A stretch of DNA of 64,000 bases from contig JBFIES010000006.1 in the NCBI GenBank assembly GCA_041603235.1, forward strand, positions 62,001 through 126,000, read 5' to 3'. Positions 61,039 to 64,000 of this stretch are shown one piece after another. The notes under the pieces are model-generated. The model had not been told where the DNA came from. It saw nothing but the letters and a program-made list of their open reading frames with translations, and made no database searches. The position numbers and the translations under genes were made by a program. The stretch comes from Panacagrimonas sp041603235. Its GTDB lineage: Bacteria > Pseudomonadota > Gammaproteobacteria > Nevskiales > Nevskiaceae. Within the stretch, counting starts at the first letter, position 1. Every line of letters starts with the position of its first letter.

Positions 61039-64000
61039 GTGAAGCTATCCCGGCACCTACCAAAATCCAGCACGCGCCCCGAGGCGCTCGCCCTTCTCCC
61101 GATTGCTGCAGCTGTACGGCGCATGGTCCGACCGTCCAGAGCGCTGGCATTCACCGCGCTCGTTGCAGGTGTCGGCTTGACGCCCCAGTCCGCGCAGGCG
61201 CGTGCCGTACCGTTCAACGAAACTGATGTCTCAACCACCACGGATGGCGCGTTTTCAGTCGCAGGTGCAGATTTCGATGGTGACGGCAGCATCGATCTGC
61301 TCTCTGCTGCGCTAAGCGCAGACGAAATAGCCTGGTATCAGAATGACGGCTCGCAGAACTATTCCAAGCGCCTGATCAGTCTTTCGATTGACGGCCCGGT
61401 TACGGTGTTCGCCGCGGATGTCGACTCTGATGGCGACATGGACGTGCTTTCCGCAGCTCTCAGTAGCAACCGAATTGACTGGTTTCGGAATGATGGATTC
61501 GGCAACTTCTCTCATCGAACCATCCATACCGGAATTAGCGGTGCGTTCTCCGTCTTTGCAGCCGATGTCGACAGCGACGGCGATATCGATGTCGTCACAG
61601 CTGCATACAGCGGTGATCAGATCGCATGGTTCGAGAACGATGGTGCCGAGAATTTCACCCAGCGTGTCGTCAGCACCAATGCTGACGGTGCCCGATCTGC
61701 ATTAGCAGCGGACGTTGACGGCGACGGTGATATGGATCTCCTGTCAGCCTCCAGCAGAGACGACAAGATCGCCTGGTACGAGAATGATGGCGCAGAGAAC
61801 TTCACTCAGCGTGTCATCAGAACCAACGCCGATGGCGCGCGATCTGTTTTTGCAGCGGACGTTGACGGCGATGGCGATATGGATGTGCTGTCCGCCTCAA
61901 CCAATGACGACAAGATCGCCTGGTATGAGAACAATGGATCGCAGGCCTTCATCCTGAGAACCATCAGCGTGGCGGCCAATGGCGCGCAATCCGTGCGTGC
62001 AGTAGACATGGATGACGATGGCGACATGGATGTGGTCTCCGCTTCCAGAGACGACGGCAAGATCGCGTGGTACGAGAACAACGGATCACAGTCATTCACC
62101 CTGAGGACGATCAGTCTCAGCGCACCTTTCGCCTATTCCGTTTTCGCCGTAGACGTCGACTCGGACGGTGATCAGGACCTGCTGTCGGCTTCATTCAGTG
62201 ATGACAGCGTTACGCTTTATGAGAACAAGACGATCCATCGCAGTGCCGTGTTCCCGGACGAGAACATCATCTCCACTAATCTGAGCAGAGTGACATCAGC
62301 TGTTCCGGCCGATATGGATGGCGACGGTGATCTGGATGTCATTGCCTCAGTGGACGGCGAAGACCGCACCAGTTGGTTTGCAAATGACGGTTCTGGCGTT
62401 TTCAGCACTGAACGCATTATCAACCCGGATGTCAGCGGTGCGAAGTTCGTTCACGCCGCTGACCTGGACAACGACGGTGATCTCGACATCATCTCTGCGC
62501 CAGGCGCAGGGGCCGTCCAACTGGAATGGCAGGCCAACGATGGTATCGGCAATTTTGGCACGCCGATCCAGATTGTCGGTGGTGCTACCTCGGGCCTTTC
62601 GACGGCAGACCTGGATGGTGACGGCGACCTGGATGTGATCCGCGCCCGGAGTTCATTCAACTCCATCTTCTGGTATCAGAATGATGGCTCAGGCGGCTTT
62701 GGGCCAGAGCAAATCATCACAACAATACCCGCCAGCCCAAACTCAGTGTCTGCCGCTGATCTGGATGGCGATGGTGATCTGGATGTTCTGGCCTCATCCT
62801 CACTTGATGACACCGTGGCGTGGTTTCGGAACAACGGCGCCGGTGTGTTCGGCACCCGGCGCGTCATCAGTGCCTTGGTAGACAACGCACAGTCTGCCTA
62901 CGCCGTTGATCTGGATGGCGATGGAGATCTGGACGTGGTCACAGCTTCCTTAAATGACGACACGATCGCGTGGTTTGCAAATAACGGAAATGGCTCTTTT
63001 GGCGCCATGCAGGTCATCAGTACTTTAGCCAACAGTGCGCGTTGGGTCTGGGCTGAAGACCTTGATGGAGATGGCGACGAAGACGTGCTTTCGGCGTCTT
63101 CCTTAGACGACAAGATCGCCTGGTACGAGAACAATGGCAGCGGGGGCTTCGGGCCGCAGAACATCATCAGCAACAATGCCAACGGCGCTGCATTTGTCAC
63201 CACCGGTGATCTGGATGGAGATGGCGACATTGATGTGCTCTCGACATCTCCCACTGACGACAAGATCGCCTGGCACCCTAACCGCGGTGGCCAGTTCGCG
63301 CTGCCGGCATTTGACCTTGTGCCCGCATCCGTGACCTCCGGTGATGAGGACGTCGTTCTCCTGCGCATTGACTTTGCTCACCGAGGTCGCAGCGGCGACG
63401 CCGATATCAATAGTCTGGTATTCACACTGAAATTTGATGACGGCAGCGGCACTGCTCTGACCACCGCGCAACTAGATGATCTGATCGGAAATCTGTCGCT
63501 GTACCTGGATGACGGTGACAGTGACTTTGATCCGCAGACTGACACACTGTTCGCGCAAACCTCGAACATCACGCTGAACCCAGGAGGAATCCTGTCGTTG
63601 TCCCTTGTCAGCACCGTCACTTCGCAGGTCGGAAATGATGCAACCCTCTACTTTGCCGTCGATGTTGAAGCCGACGCAGATCAGCAGAGCCCTTCGAGTT
63701 TCCGGGCCAGCCTGCATCAAACCAATTCATTGGGTGCCGCACAGGACGTCGATAGCAATATTCCTCTGACGCTGGAATTCAGCGAAGATGTCGCGTCGGG
63801 GGTCATCGCACCAATCCCGCCAGATACCACACCCGATGCCTACGACTTCATCGACCGCGTTGATCGTGACACGGCGCAACGCGTCAACTCGAACCTCATC
63901 ACCATTTCCGGAGTAGAAGCGCCGACGCCGATCAGTATCGACGCGGTGGGAATTTCCGAGATGATGTCCATCAACGGCGGTCCGCTGATCAGCGGACCCA
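61039..64000 (+). CDS. Giant secreted FG-GAP/VCBS repeat protein (partial, runs off right edge)
   Basis: At least 987 residues, open at the window end. After a long basic N-region is a signal peptide (ALAFTALVAGVGLTPQSAQA). Then come fourteen FG-GAP repeats of the D-x-D-x-DGDxD calcium-binding form (ADVDGDGDMDVLSA, IAWYENDG), followed by beta-domains and a TTPDAYDFIDRVDRDTAQ segment of the kind found repeatedly in giant bacterial surface proteins. GTG at 61039 has AAGGA upstream; ATG 60979 and ATG 61123 are alternatives. Likely a Ca2+-binding adhesin or exported structural protein. Divergent from the TIGR03032/glycosyltransferase pair. Confidence 0.88.
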   Translation, partial: MKLSRHLPKSSTRPEALALLPIAAAVRRMVRPSRALAFTALVAGVGLTPQSAQARAVPFNETDVSTTTDGAFSVAGADFDGDGSIDLLSAALSADEIAWYQNDGSQNYSKRLISLSIDGPVTVFAADVDSDGDMDVLSAALSSNRIDWFRNDGFGNFSHRTIHTGISGAFSVFAADVDSDGDIDVVTAAYSGDQIAWFENDGAENFTQRVVSTNADGARSALAADVDGDGDMDLLSASSRDDKIAWYENDGAENFTQRVIRTNADGARSVFAADVDGDGDMDVLSASTNDDKIAWYENNGSQAFILRTISVAANGAQSVRAVDMDDDGDMDVVSASRDDGKIAWYENNGSQSFTLRTISLSAPFAYSVFAVDVDSDGDQDLLSASFSDDSVTLYENKTIHRSAVFPDENIISTNLSRVTSAVPADMDGDGDLDVIASVDGEDRTSWFANDGSGVFSTERIINPDVSGAKFVHAADLDNDGDLDIISAPGAGAVQLEWQANDGIGNFGTPIQIVGGATSGLSTADLDGDGDLDVIRARSSFNSIFWYQNDGSGGFGPEQIITTIPASPNSVSAADLDGDGDLDVLASSSLDDTVAWFRNNGAGVFGTRRVISALVDNAQSAYAVDLDGDGDLDVVTASLNDDTIAWFANNGNGSFGAMQVISTLANSARWVWAEDLDGDGDEDVLSASSLDDKIAWYENNGSGGFGPQNIISNNANGAAFVTTGDLDGDGDIDVLSTSPTDDKIAWHPNRGGQFALPAFDLVPASVTSGDEDVVLLRIDFAHRGRSGDADINSLVFTLKFDDGSGTALTTAQLDDLIGNLSLYLDDGDSDFDPQTDTLFAQTSNITLNPGGILSLSLVSTVTSQVGNDATLYFAVDVEADADQQSPSSFRASLHQTNSLGAAQDVDSNIPLTLEFSEDVASGVIAPIPPDTTPDAYDFIDRVDRDTAQRVNSNLITISGVEAPTPISIDAVGISEMMSINGGPLISGP
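61255..63290 (+). repeat. Fourteen FG-GAP coding repeats in two arrays of seven
   Basis: The first codon of each D-x-D box falls at 61270, 61417, 61564, 61711, 61858, 62005 and 62152, exactly 147 bases apart, then after a 159-base step at 62311, 62461, 62608, 62758, 62908, 63058 and 63208, mostly 150 apart. Units 3-5 are nearly identical at DNA level, showing recent duplication. Confidence 0.92.

Noticed and set aside
61255..63290. CRISPR or non-coding tandem array
   Set aside because: The 147/150-base periodic units lie in one open reading frame and encode FG-GAP repeats; there are no short identical repeats with unique spacers.

Overview
The window is a chromosomal origin region of a Gram-negative bacterium of fairly high GC content. 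The gene set points to a gammaproteobacterium: RdgC, UbiJ/UbiB/UbiE, the two-subunit glycyl-tRNA synthetase, GmhB, an LpxO-like hydroxylase, Fur-type FbpABC iron uptake, and the order rpmH-dnaA-dnaN-recF-gyrB with rnpA-yidD-yidC-mnmE on the other side. The many redox and hydrolytic genes (P450, CmcJ/NvfI-like oxygenase, epoxide hydrolase, pirin, two glutathione transferases) and a TonB receptor in a lipid-transport operon suggest an environmental degrader of hydrophobic compounds, perhaps near Nevskiales or Xanthomonadales. That placement is inference; no rRNA or tRNA gene was seen.

Layout. 0.1-7 kb: pirin, epoxide hydrolase, then a CmcJ/NvfI-like oxygenase divergent from a P450-oxidoreductase pair and an AraC regulator. 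7-15.3 kb: small proteins, rdgC, a long acetyl-CoA hydrolase/transferase, a GST, an alpha/beta hydrolase, ydfG and glnA (with a candidate NtrC site). 15.5-26 kb: glyQ and glyS, unusually split by about 7.2 kb carrying an LpxO-like hydroxylase, a large lipoprotein, a FedB-like membrane protein with a cupredoxin-like partner, an SGNH hydrolase and a GST; gmhB follows glyS. 26-32.7 kb: folB, an inositol-monophosphatase-like enzyme, aldehyde dehydrogenase, a TetR regulator, ctpA, a small membrane protein and cytochrome b561.

32.7-40.1 kb is a tight leftward block: rpmH, rnpA, yidD, yidC, mnmE, DUF971, ubiE, ubiJ, ubiB. From 40.25 kb dnaA, dnaN, recF and gyrB run rightward, so transcription diverges from the dnaA region as expected for bidirectional replication. 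The AT-rich dnaA-dnaN gap is the likely oriC. Two perfect parS-type palindromes lie inside recF, both encoding the same five residues.

46.9-52.6 kb is a translationally coupled three-gene operon (HpnN-like RND protein, MlaC/HpnM-like lipid carrier, TonB-dependent receptor) that looks like a trans-envelope lipid-transport system; no hopanoid biosynthesis genes are present. 53.4-57.1 kb is fbpABC behind a promoter whose -10 element abuts a Fur-like box. 57.1-64 kb is accessory surface biology: a secreted tail-collar protein, a SPINDLY/OGT-type glycosyltransferase coupled to a TIGR03032 protein, and a divergent giant secreted protein with fourteen FG-GAP repeats arranged as 7+7, which runs off the right edge.

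No insertion sequence, transposase, integrase or CRISPR array was found.
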